From: Candidatus Equimonas enterica
GTDB lineage: Bacteria > Bacteroidota > Bacteroidia > Bacteroidales > Bacteroidaceae
NCBI GenBank assembly: GCA_018066225.1
Contig: JAGHRU010000172.1
Location: forward strand, 1-5,460
Direction of reading: 5' to 3'
DNA: 5,460 bases
Below, one piece after another: positions 4,901-5,460 of this stretch. Within the stretch, counting starts at the first letter, position 1; each line of letters opens with the position of its first letter. The translations under genes were made by a program, and so were the position numbers. The notes beneath the pieces are model-generated. The model ran no database searches. It was not told where the DNA came from and was given only the letters and a program-made list of their open reading frames with translations.

Positions 4901-5460
4901 ATGTTAGATAAGATAAAATCACTACTCTCTGAGGTAGAAGGACTTACTGCGCGCAACGCAGAAGAATTGGAAGCCCTGCGCCTCAAATTCCTCTCCAAGA
5001 AAGGCGTTCTCAATCAGTTGATGGCAGACTTCCGCAATGTTCAGGCAGAACAGAAACGCGAAGTCGGTATGTGCATCAACCAACTCAAATCGCAACTCCA
5101 AGAAAAGTTCACGACGCTTAAAAACGAAATGTCGCAGCACGAAGATGACAACAACGATATGGATCTCACACGCACGCCATATCCTCTGGAACTCGGCACC
5201 CGACACCCACTTACTATCGTGCGTAGCGAAATCATCGACATCTTTTCACGTCTTGGCTTTGCCCTTGCCGATGGCCCCGAAGTGGAGGATGACTGGCATG
5301 TGTTCTCCGCAATGAATTTTGCAGCCGACCACCCTGCTCGCGATATGCAGGACACGTTCTTCGTGGAGCAACACCCCGACATCTTGCTGCGTACCCACAC
5401 CTCTTCGGGGCAGAGTCGCGTGATGGAACATCAGCAGCCGCCTATCCGCGTCATCTGTCC
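4901..5460 (+). CDS. pheS: Phenylalanyl-tRNA synthetase alpha subunit, C-terminus outside window
   Basis: PheS is the catalytic subunit of the cytoplasmic alpha2-beta2 enzyme that charges tRNA-Phe; PheT is its partner. The window holds 186 full codons of a protein normally about 340 residues long. An N-terminal helical coiled-coil arm (about 1-85) matches the PheS tRNA-binding domain. The class II core then begins with HPLTIVRSEIIDIFSRLGF (102-120), followed by ADGPEVEDDWHVFSAMNF (123-140), HPARDMQDTFF (144-154) and LLRTHTSSGQSRVM (162-175), all characteristic of the alpha subunit. The ATG at 4901 gives the usual N-terminus, and the codons before it belong to non-coding leader. No Shine-Dalgarno sequence is visible. 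It is divergent from the antiporter-aspS-rmuC operon and lies 44 nt after the repeat array. Whether pheT follows cannot be seen. Confidence 0.97.
   Translation, partial: MLDKIKSLLSEVEGLTARNAEELEALRLKFLSKKGVLNQLMADFRNVQAEQKREVGMCINQLKSQLQEKFTTLKNEMSQHEDDNNDMDLTRTPYPLELGTRHPLTIVRSEIIDIFSRLGFALADGPEVEDDWHVFSAMNFAADHPARDMQDTFFVEQHPDILLRTHTSSGQSRVMEHQQPPIRVIC

Overview
The window looks like chromosomal DNA from a member of the Bacteroidota, probably Bacteroidales. Three things suggest this: promoter-like TAACTTTGC elements (the Bacteroidota -7 type, TAnnTTTG), start codons without clear Shine-Dalgarno sequences, and Bacteroidales-like sequence in the aspartyl-tRNA synthetase. No plasmid, phage or transposase gene is visible.

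Layout. The left two thirds reads leftward as a probable operon: a Na+/Ca2+-exchanger-type antiporter (2713-3648), aspS for aspartyl-tRNA synthetase (909-2672), and rmuC (817 to beyond base 1, C-terminus missing). Gaps are 40 bp and 91 bp. The second gap holds a perfect 11-bp hairpin and a run of nine C. On the right, pheS for the phenylalanyl-tRNA synthetase alpha chain starts at 4901 and runs off the window. Between the divergent operons lie about 600 bp (3823-4435) with no convincing gene.

The notable element is an approximately 88-bp repeat in the 5' leaders of both operons, in the transcribed sense each time. Upstream of pheS there are five tandem copies (4443-4856). Upstream of the antiporter there are nearly two copies on the minus strand (3685-3815). 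Each block starts at a TAACTTTGC promoter element and ends about 40-45 nt before the gene. In both loci the first bases of the leader pair perfectly with the end of the first unit (12 and 13 bp). The two pairings differ in sequence, and both arms change together. The later units are also open as 24-28-codon micro-ORFs beginning MRAKKHSITL or a close variant, with stop and next start separated by one base. One such start is in frame with the antiporter and would add a repeat-derived 31-residue extension to it.

Functionally, aspS and pheS supply charged tRNAs, the antiporter moves cations across the inner membrane, and rmuC is a DNA-maintenance gene. A shared leader element on two transcription units that each contain an aminoacyl-tRNA synthetase is the best candidate here for something undescribed. 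Whether it is a regulator, a mobile repeat or a by-product of slippage cannot be decided from this sequence alone.
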